Source: Profundibacter sp033851955
GTDB lineage: Bacteria; Pseudomonadota; Alphaproteobacteria; Rhodobacterales; Rhodobacteraceae
DNA: 64,000 nt
Reading direction: 5' to 3'
Assembly (NCBI GenBank): GCA_033851955.1
Contig: JAWSVK010000007.1
Span: forward strand, 86,561-150,560
The number at the start of each line of letters is the position of its first letter. Position 1 is the stretch's first letter. The translations under genes were made by a program, and so were the position numbers. The notes below the pieces were generated by a model that made no database searches, was not told the DNA's origin, and saw only the letters and a program-made list of their open reading frames with translations. This document shows positions 26,087 to 35,705 of this stretch, one piece after another.

Positions 26087-27241
26087 CTAGTCCTTGTAGG
26101 GGTCCAATGAATCGCGCAACCCGTCGCCAAGAAAGCTGAACGCCAGCACCGTGATGATGATCGGCAGCATCGGGATCGCCGTCCACGGATAAATCTCGAT
26201 CGAGGCAAGGTGTTGCGCGTCATTCAACATCACACCCCAGCTGACTGCAGGCGCCCGCAAGCCAAGCCCAAGGAACGACAACGCGGTCTCGCCTAGGATC
26301 ATCGCAGGGATCGACAGCGTGGCACTGGCGATCAGGTGGCTTAGGAAATTGGGCAACAGATGTTTGTGTATTACGCGGGCTGGTTTGGCCCCCATAACTT
26401 CGGCGGCTTTGACGTATTCCTCTTCGCGTAGGGCCAGAAATTTAGACCGCACGGCCCGCGCCAGCCCCGGCCAATCCAAGGCACCCAGTATCAGCGATAT
26501 CATAAAGAACACAGCCACCGGCCCCCAACTGGCCGGCACAGCGGCCGATAGGGCCAGCCACAGTGGTAACTCAGGGATCGAACGCAAAATCTCGATCATC
26601 CGCTGTATGGTCCAATCAACCCGCCCGCCGAAATAGCCCGCTATACTGCCGAATGTGATGCCCAACAGGAATGACACCGTGATGCCGATCAACCCGACGG
26701 TCATCGACAACTGTGCCCCATACAAAATGCGCGAAAACACGTCGCGCCCCAGCCTGTCAGAGCCGAATAAAAACAGCGTCGCACTTTTGGGGGCACAGAC
26801 CAAATGGCGGTTGGTTTTGATCAAACCGGCCAAGCGGTAATCGTCGCCCTCGCAGAAAAACGACAGCGGCATCGCTTTGGTTTTGTCGACACTATAGGTC
26901 CAGCGGTAGTTCACCAGATCGGCCTTGGCCTTGGTTGGATAAACATAGGGGCCAACGAAACTGCCGTCGTGAAACAGGTGGATGCCTTGGGGCGGCGCAT
27001 AAAGATAATCGGCGTTGCGTTCATTCGGGGTGTAGGGCGCGATAAAGCCCGCAAACGGCAGCAAAATATACCCGACCAGCAGGAAAACCCCCGCGATCAA
27101 GGCCAGCCTGTGCTTGCGAAACGCGCGCCAAACCAGCCGCCAATTGGCCATATCCAAATCGCTGCGTTCAATCGTGCTGAGGTCTTGGTCCTCATTATAT
27201 GGCGCGTCAGATATGTAGCGCCCGTCAGGAAGAATGGCCAT
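26087..27241 (-). CDS. yejE: Yej-type peptide ABC transporter permease
   Basis: A 384-residue DppC/YejE-like permease: N-terminal helix after WRLVWRAFRKHRLALIAGVFLLVG, a long periplasmic loop characteristic of YejE (about 50-150), then the transport domain with LFGSDRLGRDVFSRILYGA and the EAA loop VKAAEVMGAKPARVIHKHLLPN. Its start overlaps the yejB stop by one base (TAATG). It is the last gene of the operon; importers of this type take up peptides and, in enterobacteria, microcin C. Confidence 0.9.
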   Translation of the reverse strand: MAILPDGRYISDAPYNEDQDLSTIERSDLDMANWRLVWRAFRKHRLALIAGVFLLVGYILLPFAGFIAPYTPNERNADYLYAPPQGIHLFHDGSFVGPYVYPTKAKADLVNYRWTYSVDKTKAMPLSFFCEGDDYRLAGLIKTNRHLVCAPKSATLFLFGSDRLGRDVFSRILYGAQLSMTVGLIGITVSFLLGITFGSIAGYFGGRVDWTIQRMIEILRSIPELPLWLALSAAVPASWGPVAVFFMISLILGALDWPGLARAVRSKFLALREEEYVKAAEVMGAKPARVIHKHLLPNFLSHLIASATLSIPAMILGETALSFLGLGLRAPAVSWGVMLNDAQHLASIEIYPWTAIPMLPIIITVLAFSFLGDGLRDSLDPYKD

Positions 27242-28266
27242 TATTCACGCGCTCCATATCGGATGCGCGGATCAAGCAGCATCAGTAAAACATCCGAGAT
27301 CATGGTGCCGACCAAAGTCAACAACGCCACGAACAGCAAGATAAATCCAGCCAAGAATTGGTCTTGGGATTTGAGCGCCAGCAGCAGGGCGGGCCCAATG
27401 GTTTGCAAACCCAGCACAACGGACACCAATACTGAGCCTGAAATCAAAGATGGTAGCAGGTTGCCAATATCCGCCACAAAGGGATTGAACGCCATGCGCA
27501 GCGGATATTTTGTTAGCATCTTGACGGGCGGCAGCCCTTTGGCGCGCGCAGTCTCGACATAGGGTTTGCCTAATTCGTCCAGCAGGTTGGCGCGCAGACG
27601 TTGCATCATGCCAGCCGCCCCCGCCGTGCCGATCACAAAAGTCGGCACGATCAAATGCACAAGGATCGATTTGACCTTGGCCAATGACATCGGTTCGCCT
27701 TCGAATTCGGGGCCCATCAACCCGCCGATGGGCAGGTTGAAATAGCGGTGACCGTAATAAAACAGGATCAGCGCCAGCAAGAAGTTGGGCGTCGCCAACC
27801 CCAGATACCCCAGAAACGAGCTGGTGTAATCGATCCATGTTTTCGCTTTGGCCGCGGCCAAAACCCCCAGCGGTAGCGCCACCAGATAGACGAACAATAC
27901 GGCCGCGACGTTGACCAAAACCGTCAACCACAACGCGTCACCAACGATTTCCGACACAGGTTGATCAAACTCAAAGGACCAGCCAAAATCACCCTGTAAC
28001 ATGCCGGACAGGCCTTGCGGGCCAGGCATGAAACCAACCCAGATCATGTATTGTTCCCACAACGGGCGGTCCATTGCATATTCGTGATAGAGGAATTCGG
28101 CCTTGGCAATGCCTGCCTCTTGCCCCGTGGCGCGCAGCTCTGTCAATTGGTTCGACAGGTAGTCGCCTGGCGGTAAGTTGATGATGATAAAGATCAACAC
28201 CGATACCACCAAAAGCGTCAGCAACATGGTCAGGAACCGTGATATGGCGTAGCGCAGGATCAGCAT
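27241..28266 (-). CDS. yejB: Yej-type peptide ABC transporter permease
   Basis: A 341-residue DppB/YejB-like permease with the N-terminal YAISRFLTMLLTLLVVSVLI helix, an extended periplasmic loop (NLPPGDYLSNQLTELRATGQ), the FGWSFEFDQPVSEIVGDALW segment and the EAA loop YVETARAKGLPPVKMLTKY. The start overlaps the stop of the binding-protein gene by one base (TAATG), and the stop overlaps the next start in the same way, so the three genes read as one translationally coupled unit. Confidence 0.92.
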   Translation of the reverse strand: MLILRYAISRFLTMLLTLLVVSVLIFIIINLPPGDYLSNQLTELRATGQEAGIAKAEFLYHEYAMDRPLWEQYMIWVGFMPGPQGLSGMLQGDFGWSFEFDQPVSEIVGDALWLTVLVNVAAVLFVYLVALPLGVLAAAKAKTWIDYTSSFLGYLGLATPNFLLALILFYYGHRYFNLPIGGLMGPEFEGEPMSLAKVKSILVHLIVPTFVIGTAGAAGMMQRLRANLLDELGKPYVETARAKGLPPVKMLTKYPLRMAFNPFVADIGNLLPSLISGSVLVSVVLGLQTIGPALLLALKSQDQFLAGFILLFVALLTLVGTMISDVLLMLLDPRIRYGARE

Positions 28267-30182
28267 TATTGCTCTCCTTCTTGGGCAAAGTAAAATTCGT
28301 CAGGCCGATGGATGCCAAATTGCGCACCCGGCTCCCAAGCCCAGAACGCCACTTCGGGCACATTGCGCAAGCGCCGAGATACGACAACGGGTTGTGGGGC
28401 CTCGGACAGCACACCGATGCCGAATTGTTGGTCGGCGTGGATTTTCAACATTTCGTCCCAAATCGCACTGCGATCAGCGCGATTGTCAGCCAACTCCCAT
28501 TTTTGTGAAAGCGCCAACAACTGATTGGCTTCTGGCGTGTCAGGCGCTTCACCAGCTTCGCCACCGGTCTGGAAATACTGACCCCACATAGGCCATGCGA
28601 AAAATTCTTGGGTGCGAGGGGCCAGATAGTCGGGCGAGGCATCCAGCGTTGGAATGCCGTTGTCCCAGCCATACCAAACCGATGCCATCGTCACGCCCGA
28701 GTAAACGCGGTTGCGCAGCGTGTCACGGCTAAACGGGCGCAGGATCAATCGCACACCAATGTCGCGCCAAGTGTCTGTGATAATCTGCAGGGTGTTTTCA
28801 ACTTCGATCCGCTCGCCCGCGGTTTCAACCACAATTGCCAATGGCCGCCCATCAGGCAATTTTCGAATACCATCAGCACGCCGTTCGGTGAGACCCATAT
28901 CGTCCAACAGAGCATTGGCCTGTTGCAGATCAAACTGCGACCACGCGTTGCGGTACTCGGCGTTGTAAAATGGGCTTTGCGACAGAACGGCCATGCCGCC
29001 CTCGGCGCCCAGACCAAAATATAATGCACGGTTAATCATTCGGCGATCAATCCCCAATGACAGGGCGCGGCGGAACCGAACGTCGCGCAAGATATTGCGC
29101 CATGCAGGGTCCGCATAATTCTGGTTTGGGTAAATGGCGATCTGCGAAGCCGCCCCGTTGGCCCAAAGTAAAACGCGATAATTACCGCCCTCAAGCTCGC
29201 CCTTTTTCAGGATCGAGATGTCCCGAAAGCCAAGACCGCGCGCCTGCAAATCAGATTCGCCCGCATTCGATTTGGCCGCGACCAACCCGCGACCAACCAC
29301 TGACATTTCGACGGCATCAATGTAGGGCAGTTGCACGCCGCGGCTGTCAATCCGGTGGTAATAAGGGTTGCGTACAAACATGAACCGACTGGTCGCTTTG
29401 CCTGTAATACGCATCCACGGCTGCAAGGTCGGCAAGTCTGGATTGTCGAATTTATACATATTATCCAGCTTGTTATGCATCGCGGCCCATGACCGAACCC
29501 GCATCTCGCCGATCTTTTCCTCCATCGCTTCAGGTGCTGCGAAATCCGCATGGAACTGTTTTAGATAATGTGCAGGGCGCAGAATGAATGGCGGGCGGGC
29601 TTGTGCCAGTGTCGGGATGAAATGGGTGTTGGGCTTGGACCATTCATAGATCACGGTCAGTGGATCGGGAAAGCTGACGCGCGGGTATTCCCCATCTACG
29701 CGTAGGAAATCTGGTGGGCCTGAGGGGGCCAGCTCTTCGTTGTTGGCAACCCGCAACCACCAATATTCAAAATCAGCTGAGGTCAGTGGGTGGCCGTCTG
29801 ACCAGCGATGATTTTCACGCAGATTCAGGGTGAATTTGCGTCCCTCAACGACGTCAAGACTGACCAAAATATCGGGGTTTAGAATGTAATCTTGATCAAA
29901 TCCAACCAGCCGCGCATAGCCAAATGGCACCATTTGGCGGATATCTTTGGCGCGGGTCACCATGGTTTTCAGTGTGCCGCCCTGCGTGCCGAAAACACGG
30001 CCTTTTGCGGATAGATCAACGACCAAAGGATCGGACGGAATGCGTTTTGCAGCGACAGGCAGGCTGCCAGCATCCACTTGCTCCTGCCAATAGGGGCTTT
30101 CTTGAACAGCAGTTTGCGCAGGCGCGGCCAAGGGAGTGGCTAAAAACAGGGCAGCGGCAAGGGGAGCGAACAGTTTAAGCAT
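28266..30182 (-). CDS. yejA: ABC transporter extracellular substrate-binding protein (YejA-like)
   Basis: A 638-residue type II-C peptide-binding protein. A signal peptide ends near LAAPAQ (residues 18-23). The family features are the early FGTQGGTLKT, VEGRKFTLNLRENHRWSDGHPLTSADFEYWW near 125-155, and DVRFRRALSLGIDRRMINRA. The ATG at 30182 overlaps the end of the ATPase gene by eight bases; longer in-frame starts lie inside that gene and would spoil the signal peptide. The ligand is probably oligopeptide, by family. Confidence 0.92.
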   Translation of the reverse strand: MLKLFAPLAAALFLATPLAAPAQTAVQESPYWQEQVDAGSLPVAAKRIPSDPLVVDLSAKGRVFGTQGGTLKTMVTRAKDIRQMVPFGYARLVGFDQDYILNPDILVSLDVVEGRKFTLNLRENHRWSDGHPLTSADFEYWWLRVANNEELAPSGPPDFLRVDGEYPRVSFPDPLTVIYEWSKPNTHFIPTLAQARPPFILRPAHYLKQFHADFAAPEAMEEKIGEMRVRSWAAMHNKLDNMYKFDNPDLPTLQPWMRITGKATSRFMFVRNPYYHRIDSRGVQLPYIDAVEMSVVGRGLVAAKSNAGESDLQARGLGFRDISILKKGELEGGNYRVLLWANGAASQIAIYPNQNYADPAWRNILRDVRFRRALSLGIDRRMINRALYFGLGAEGGMAVLSQSPFYNAEYRNAWSQFDLQQANALLDDMGLTERRADGIRKLPDGRPLAIVVETAGERIEVENTLQIITDTWRDIGVRLILRPFSRDTLRNRVYSGVTMASVWYGWDNGIPTLDASPDYLAPRTQEFFAWPMWGQYFQTGGEAGEAPDTPEANQLLALSQKWELADNRADRSAIWDEMLKIHADQQFGIGVLSEAPQPVVVSRRLRNVPEVAFWAWEPGAQFGIHRPDEFYFAQEGEQ

Positions 30183-31950
30183 GACAACGCACCTTATGGC
30201 CCGGCTCAACCGTGGTTAGTGGGGGCGTTTCCTCAAATGAATACCGAAATTGTTCGGGCCAACTGTCAGGGTTCCCGGCACCTTTCGCCACCACATCGAG
30301 ATCAATCGGGCGGTTGATGTCGGGTTTTGGTTGGGCCGCAAGCAGGGCTTGGGTGTAGGGATGGCGCGGGTTGTGAAACAGGGCACTTGGTTGGGCTTGT
30401 TCAACGACTTGGCCGCGATGCATCACCGCGACCTCATCGGCGATGCGCGACACCACGGCCAGATCATGGCTGATGAACAAATAGGACAGCCCCATCTTTT
30501 TCTGTAAATCCTCAAACAAGTTCAAGATTTGCTCTTGCACCGAAACATCCAGCGCCGAAGTTGGCTCATCACAGACCAGAAACTGAGGGTTCATAGCCAA
30601 AGCGCGGGCAATTGACAGGCGTTGGCGTTGGCCACCCGAAAACGCATGCGGATATCGGTACAACATACTCGCGCTTAGCCCGACCCATTCCAAAACCTCG
30701 ACGGCACGATCACGGCGTTGCGAACGGGTGCCGATTTTGTTGATATCCAGCGGCTCCGTCAATGCATCCACCACACGCATGCGCGGGTTGAACGACGAAT
30801 ACGGGTCTTGGAAAATTGGCTGCAGTTGCTGGCGGAAACCGGCACGTTGCTCGGGTGACATGTTGTTCACGTCGATTGGGCTCGCGTCCTTTTCACCGCA
30901 GAACCGGATCAAGCCGCCCTGATCGGGCTTTTCCGCCGCCAGCACCATCCGCGCGCAGGTGGTTTTTCCAGAGCCAGATTCACCGACGACCGCAAGCGTT
31001 TTGCCCCGTGCAACGGACAAATTGATGTCTCGACAGGCCTTGATCCGCATGCCTGGTGACAAAAAGGATTTGGCCCGCACATTGTATGTTTTGGAAACGG
31101 ATTTCATCTCGAGGATGAGATCTTGTTTGTCTATCAAGGGCATCTGTTTAGACTCTTCAGAGATCAAAGGTGCCGCTGCAAATAGTTTTTGCGTGTATTT
31201 ATGGGCCGGTTTGCCAATGACATGCTCAACCCGCCCAGCCTCCATCACATGGCCGCGATGCAGCACCACAACGCTGTCAGCCATATTGGCCACAACGCCC
31301 AGATCGTGGGTCACAAAAATCACGGCCATGCCGGTTTCTTTTTGCAACTCTTTGATCAGGCCTAACACTTGAGCCTGGGTTGTGACGTCCAATGCTGTGG
31401 TTGGTTCGTCCGCGATCAACAGGTCGGGCTTGGCCACCGTGGCCATTGCGATCATCGCGCGTTGACGCATTCCGCCTGACATTTCAAAAGGGTAGGACCG
31501 AAAAACGCGTTCGGGATGTTCAAACCCAACACGTTCAAACTGTTTCAAAACCAATGCTTTGGCGTCAGCACCACTTAGGCCGCGATGTAAGGTTAGCACT
31601 TCAGAAACTTGATCTCCGATCCGGTGCAACGGCGACAACGACTGCATCGGCTCTTGAAAAATCATCGAAATTTGATTGCCGCGCACGTCGCGCATTTGAC
31701 GTTTGCTAAGCGCATTCAAATCCACAGGGTCGCTGTCTGCGGTGTTCAGCATGATGCCATCAGAATTGTGTTTCGCCGTCTTGGGGAATATCCGCAGGAT
31801 TGCACGACAGCATAAGGTTTTCCCGGATCCAGATTCTCCTACCAATGCCAGTGTTTCACCAGCATTCACCGTAAAGCTAACGTTATCAACGACGGGCGCG
31901 TCGGATTTGAAACGTATCGTCAGGTTTTTGACATCAAGCAGGGCGGTCAT
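30175..31950 (-). CDS. yejF: Double-ATPase subunit of a peptide ABC importer (YejF-like)
   Basis: A 591-residue protein with two complete ABC ATPase domains. Domain 1 has Walker A GESGSGKT (38-45), signature MSGGMRQRAMIA and Walker B LLIADEPTTALD. Domain 2 has GESGSGKTTC near 322, signature FSGGQRQRLSIARA and VCDEPTSALD. Each half drives one permease. It is the first gene of the four-gene operon, ahead of the binding protein, unlike the E. coli order where the ATPase is last. The C-terminal oligopeptide-ABC extension is present (PDINRPIDLD). Confidence 0.94.
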   Translation of the reverse strand: MTALLDVKNLTIRFKSDAPVVDNVSFTVNAGETLALVGESGSGKTLCCRAILRIFPKTAKHNSDGIMLNTADSDPVDLNALSKRQMRDVRGNQISMIFQEPMQSLSPLHRIGDQVSEVLTLHRGLSGADAKALVLKQFERVGFEHPERVFRSYPFEMSGGMRQRAMIAMATVAKPDLLIADEPTTALDVTTQAQVLGLIKELQKETGMAVIFVTHDLGVVANMADSVVVLHRGHVMEAGRVEHVIGKPAHKYTQKLFAAAPLISEESKQMPLIDKQDLILEMKSVSKTYNVRAKSFLSPGMRIKACRDINLSVARGKTLAVVGESGSGKTTCARMVLAAEKPDQGGLIRFCGEKDASPIDVNNMSPEQRAGFRQQLQPIFQDPYSSFNPRMRVVDALTEPLDINKIGTRSQRRDRAVEVLEWVGLSASMLYRYPHAFSGGQRQRLSIARALAMNPQFLVCDEPTSALDVSVQEQILNLFEDLQKKMGLSYLFISHDLAVVSRIADEVAVMHRGQVVEQAQPSALFHNPRHPYTQALLAAQPKPDINRPIDLDVVAKGAGNPDSWPEQFRYSFEETPPLTTVEPGHKVRCHA

Positions 31951-32141
31951 TCACAAATCCCGTAATTTTGCAGAATAGAGCGCACTGCATTTGTCCTGAA
32001 ATTAGTATCACTTGGCTTTGATCTCCAAGTCAAATCCCATTTAACGTCACGGCATCGTTATTATAGCATGACAGTCAGCCTATGGTTTCTTCTGCCAAAG
32101 GTATCATATAGGAAATATCTAAATTGGTGGGACCATAGAAC

Positions 32142-32627
32142 ATGAGCAGACTTGATATATTCATCGACCGAATGACTTCGCAACGCGCCTGCATTGATTT
32201 CGCAGTGCAGAAAACGGCTCATATGACCGGCCCTGTGTTTGAGTTGGGGCTTGGCAACGGGCGGACCTATCATCATCTGTGCGAGGTGGTTAAAGAGCGC
32301 GATGTTTTTGTGTTTGAACGTGCGGTTGAATCCAATCCGGCCTCGACCCCACCTACAAATCGCACGCTTTTGGGCGATGTTTTTGAAACCCTACCGCAAG
32401 CGCTGGAACGATTCGGACCGACAGCCAGTTTTATTCACGCAGATTTGGGTGGGCATAACCTGCAAAAGAACGATGAATTCGCACGCAAAATCTCGCCGAT
32501 TGTTGAGCCGTTATTGGCAAAAGGCGGGTTGATGGTTGCAAGTGACCGAATGTATTTCGATGATATGCATGAGGTCGAGATACCAGCAGGTGCGGTTTCG
32601 GGCCGTTGCTTTATCTATCAAAAATAG
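32142..32627 (+). CDS. Small class I SAM-dependent methyltransferase (paralogue A)
   Basis: A 161-residue protein with the SAM-binding motif FELGLGNGRTYHHL (33-46) and a compact Rossmann-like order; it resembles the small alphaproteobacterial family I know as Methyltransf_17. It aligns without gaps over the first about 45 residues with the 157-residue protein at 35114 (both start MSRLD and share GLGNGRTY). First gene of a five-gene operon with a phosphatase, glycosyltransferase and deacetylase. The substrate is unknown; a sugar or glycan precursor is inferred from context only. Confidence 0.8.
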   Translation: MSRLDIFIDRMTSQRACIDFAVQKTAHMTGPVFELGLGNGRTYHHLCEVVKERDVFVFERAVESNPASTPPTNRTLLGDVFETLPQALERFGPTASFIHADLGGHNLQKNDEFARKISPIVEPLLAKGGLMVASDRMYFDDMHEVEIPAGAVSGRCFIYQK

Positions 32628-32637
32628 GGCGAACGTT

Positions 32638-33219
32638 ATGGTTCAATTGGCGATTATCAGGCATGGGCATACCCCGTGGAACCGCGCGGGCCGCATTCAA
32701 GGTCGCACTGACGTTGCGCTTGAAGATATCGCCGCCGCTGAACTGGGACGATTCAGGCTGCCAGATGACTGGGCGAACGCCGATGTGACAGCGAGCCCGT
32801 TGATGCGCGCGGTCCAAACAGCGCGTATCATCAGTGATCGTGAACCAACCACCGATGATGCCCTGACCGAAATGGATTGGGGCAAATGGGAAGGCCTGCA
32901 CGGGGTTGAGTTGAAGGCGGACCCAACTTCGGGATTTCGCGACATTGAAGACTGGGGCTGGGACTGGCGCCCGCCCCAAGGTGAGAGCCCAGCCGATATG
33001 TGGGTGCGGTTGGAGCCTTGGGTGATGGGATTGAAAAACGACACCGTTGCGGTTTGCCATATAGGCATCATGCGGGCGCTATTGGCCAAGGCGCATGGTT
33101 GGGGGTTTGACGGTCCCGCGCCGTTTCGGATCAAGCGCAACTGGTTGTTTTTGATAAACGTGGATACCAGCCTGACGGTCGGCAATCCTGAGCGTGTTAA
33201 ATTGCAGGAGCGCGACTAG
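32638..33219 (+). CDS. Histidine phosphatase family protein
   Basis: A 193-residue phosphoglycerate-mutase-like phosphatase: IIRHGHTPWNRAGRIQGRTD puts the RHG histidine at residues 8-10, ASPLMRAVQTA and TEMDWGKWEGL are the internal family motifs, and AVCHIGIMRAL carries the second active histidine. The ATG at 32638 is preferred (an AGGG ribosome site at the end of the upstream gene). It lies ten bases after the first gene of the operon and ends directly against the next start. The substrate may be a phosphorylated sugar intermediate (inference). Confidence 0.85.
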   Translation: MVQLAIIRHGHTPWNRAGRIQGRTDVALEDIAAAELGRFRLPDDWANADVTASPLMRAVQTARIISDREPTTDDALTEMDWGKWEGLHGVELKADPTSGFRDIEDWGWDWRPPQGESPADMWVRLEPWVMGLKNDTVAVCHIGIMRALLAKAHGWGFDGPAPFRIKRNWLFLINVDTSLTVGNPERVKLQERD

Positions 33220-34359
33220 ATGCGCGTGTTGATCGCGGTCACCCATCTATTGGGCGCAGGACATTTGAGCCGCGCGTTGACATTGGCGCGCAGCTTTTGC
33301 GCGACAGGGCATACGGTAACAGTGATGTCTGGCGGCATGCCGGTGGCGCAATTTGACAGTACCGGCATTGATTTGTGGCAACTGCCAGCGTTGCGATCAG
33401 ACGGGGTGAATTTCACGCGGTTGTTGACGCCAGACGGCACTGTTGCGAACGCTGATTATTTGGCGGCGCGGCGTCAGGAAATGATACGCGCTGTGACGGA
33501 GCAGCGGCCCGACATTGTTATATCGGAACTGTTCCCGTTTGGTCGCCGTGTGTTGCGCGACGAATTCATGGGATTGCTGAAAGCTGCGCACGCGCTCGCG
33601 CCACGGCCCATCATTTTGGCTTCGATCCGTGACATACTGGCCCCCCCATCAACGCCAGAAAAGGCTGAGATTGCCGCGCAAACCATCACCAAGTTTTACG
33701 ACGGAGTTTTTGTGCATTCTGACCCTGCCAGCACACCACTTACGCAAAGCTGGCCCGTGACTGACATTTTGGCTGCCAAGTTGTTTTATACCGGTTACGT
33801 CGCACCAACCCCCGCCCAACCGCACCCCGACAAGGCGGGTTCGGGCGAGGTTTTGGTTAGTGCTGGTGGCGGCACTGTTGGCCAAGACCTGTTTCAAACA
33901 GCAGTCGCCGCTGCGAGTCTATCCAAAGGTTTGAAATGGCGGATATTGGTTGGCGGCGCTGACCCAACCGCACAAATTATGCAACTGCAAGCCCAAGCTG
34001 GCAACACTAATATAGTGATTGAACCCGCACGCCCAGACTTTCGGCAAATGCTGTATCATGCTGCCGCATCCGTCAGCATGTGTGGTTACAACACAGCGCT
34101 TGATTTGTTGCAGGCCGGTACCAAATCGTTGTTCATTCCGTTTGATGAAGGCGGTGAGGTTGAGCAAACATTGCGGGCGCAAAGTCTAAGTAAAATGCAT
34201 GGCCTGCGGATGTGCGCTGCCTCTGATTTGACGCCGGAGCGCTTGTTGCGGGAAGTGACGCAGTTGGCCAAAGCGCCACCAAACGCTCCTCTCGAAATAC
34301 ACTTTGATGGGGCGGCTGAAACTGTGAGGATCGCGACCCAAATGGCTGAGGCACGGTGA
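33220..34359 (+). CDS. MurG-like predicted glycosyltransferase (COG4671 type)
   Basis: A 379-residue GT-B enzyme with the entry VTHLLGAGHLSRALTLA (G-x-GH-x-x-RA) and the donor-side segment MCGYNTALDLLQAGTKSLFIP, followed by EVEQTLRAQSL. Both halves match the plan of the gene at 22196, so the two are diverged paralogues or members of one subfamily. The ATG follows the previous stop with no gap, and the stop (TGA) overlaps the next ATG. Donor and acceptor are unknown. Confidence 0.87.
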   Translation: MRVLIAVTHLLGAGHLSRALTLARSFCATGHTVTVMSGGMPVAQFDSTGIDLWQLPALRSDGVNFTRLLTPDGTVANADYLAARRQEMIRAVTEQRPDIVISELFPFGRRVLRDEFMGLLKAAHALAPRPIILASIRDILAPPSTPEKAEIAAQTITKFYDGVFVHSDPASTPLTQSWPVTDILAAKLFYTGYVAPTPAQPHPDKAGSGEVLVSAGGGTVGQDLFQTAVAAASLSKGLKWRILVGGADPTAQIMQLQAQAGNTNIVIEPARPDFRQMLYHAAASVSMCGYNTALDLLQAGTKSLFIPFDEGGEVEQTLRAQSLSKMHGLRMCAASDLTPERLLREVTQLAKAPPNAPLEIHFDGAAETVRIATQMAEAR

Positions 34360-35093
34360 TGCAGATTGATTGGTCCCCTGTGACGAATGAACTGAAATTG
34401 TGGCGCAACGCTGGCTTGGATTTACCGCTTTGGTGGCGTGATGATGACGCCATCGCTGCTACGCCAGAATTGGAGCAGCTGATTGCTCTGTCCATGGATG
34501 TTGATGTGCCTGTGCATCTGGCGGTGATCCCGAAAATGGCCGATGCAGGGTTAGCGGCACGTGTTTTGGAAGCCGATTGCTTGACACCTGTGGTGCATGG
34601 CTGGGCGCATGAAAATCACGCGCCGATAAGTGACAAGAAGGCCGAGCTCGGCGCCGGAAGGGGCGATGTGTCGGATGAAGTTTTACGCGGATTCACACGG
34701 CTGCAAACCTTGTTTGGGAATCAGCTAAAGCCGATGTTCGTACCACCTTGGAACCGGATCGCGCCGCAGCATTACGCAGCCCTAACCAAGGCAGGGTATA
34801 GCTGCCTTTCTACTTTTATGCCCCGCGCAGCCACGCATGCTTCTGCGGGTTTGGAGCAGATAAATACGCACCTTGATCCGATTGCATGGCGCAAGGGCAA
34901 GACCCTTGTCGCGCCTGATCAATTGGTTATAAAATTGGTGAAATTGCTGGCGGACCGCCGCGCTGGTCTGACTGACAATGATGAGCCTCTGGGCCTGCTG
35001 ACACACCATCTGGTTCATACCGCCGAAGTTTGGGAATTTATCCGACAAATGTTACTAACCCTGCAATCAGGTCCCGTGACAATTTACAGATAG
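34359..35093 (+). CDS. Polysaccharide deacetylase (NodB-like) family protein
   Basis: About 244 residues. The carbohydrate-esterase-4 motifs are visible in order: WWRDDDA (metal Asp and base), VVHGWAHENH (two metal histidines), FVPPWNR (motif 3) and LTHHLVH near the end (last active-site histidine). Such enzymes remove acetyl groups from N-acetyl sugars. No signal peptide is present, so it may act on a cytoplasmic lipid-linked or nucleotide sugar. A GTG one codon upstream is also in frame. Start and previous stop overlap. Confidence 0.8.
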   Translation: MQIDWSPVTNELKLWRNAGLDLPLWWRDDDAIAATPELEQLIALSMDVDVPVHLAVIPKMADAGLAARVLEADCLTPVVHGWAHENHAPISDKKAELGAGRGDVSDEVLRGFTRLQTLFGNQLKPMFVPPWNRIAPQHYAALTKAGYSCLSTFMPRAATHASAGLEQINTHLDPIAWRKGKTLVAPDQLVIKLVKLLADRRAGLTDNDEPLGLLTHHLVHTAEVWEFIRQMLLTLQSGPVTIYR

Positions 35094-35113
35094 CACCGAT
35101 TTGAAAGGCTTGA

Positions 35114-35587
35114 ATGAGTAGATTAGATAGCATTATGCGCCGCCTTGCAGCCCAACGAGACGGGCTGGATTGGGCAGATGCTCGCACCAAGGATATGACT
35201 GGTGATGCGCTTGACATGGGGCTCGGCAACGGGCGTACCTATGACCACATGCGCGAGAATTTGGATCGCCGCATCTGGGTGATCGACCGCGTTTTGCAGT
35301 GCCACGAATCTTGCGTCCCGCCCAAGGCTGATTTTCTTATGGGTGAGGCTGAAGCTATGTTGGATAAGATGGCTGCTGAAGGCATCCAGATCGTTTTGGC
35401 GCACTATGATTTTGGCTTTGGCGTCAAGCAAAAGGATTTGGCCGAGGCCATCCGCCTAAGCCCCGCTATCGCTCGTATCATGGCACCAGGTGGTATCATT
35501 GTTTCAGGGCAGCCGCTGGCTGGGTTTACCGAGCTTGACGGTCCCGCCACCATCGCCAAGGGGCGGTACCACTTTTATTCCGGCTAA
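35114..35587 (+). CDS. Small class I SAM-dependent methyltransferase (paralogue B)
   Basis: A 157-residue protein with GLGNGRTYDHM (36-46), a paralogue of the protein at 32142. Shared features are the MSRLD opening, a helical N-terminus, the same motif at the same residue number, and a C-terminal G-G-(I/L)-(I/M)-V-(S/A)-S/G strand. AAAGG precedes the ATG. It closes the five-gene operon after a 20-base gap. Having two copies at the operon ends suggests either two acceptors or a hetero-oligomer; the sequence does not decide. Confidence 0.8.
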   Translation: MSRLDSIMRRLAAQRDGLDWADARTKDMTGDALDMGLGNGRTYDHMRENLDRRIWVIDRVLQCHESCVPPKADFLMGEAEAMLDKMAAEGIQIVLAHYDFGFGVKQKDLAEAIRLSPAIARIMAPGGIIVSGQPLAGFTELDGPATIAKGRYHFYSG

Positions 35588-35705
35588 TTCGTTGTGTTCG
35601 CAGCCGCCATGTCGTTTTTGTCTCGCATTAGTCGGGCTATGTTTGGCTTTGGCGGCATAAATCCGGCACAACTGGCCCAACATATACCTTTTGGGAGTCG
35701 CCATC

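Noticed and set aside
26804..27562. Long open frame (252 codons) on the plus strand opposite yejE/yejB
   Set aside because: Mirror of well-conserved permease genes; no ribosome site and no family motif.
32011..32034. Interleaved 5-bp repeats (CTTGG/CCAAG and TTTGA/TCAAA) in the yejF-methyltransferase divergent gap
   Set aside because: Arms of five bases in a 191-base gap are expected by chance; no supporting promoter geometry.
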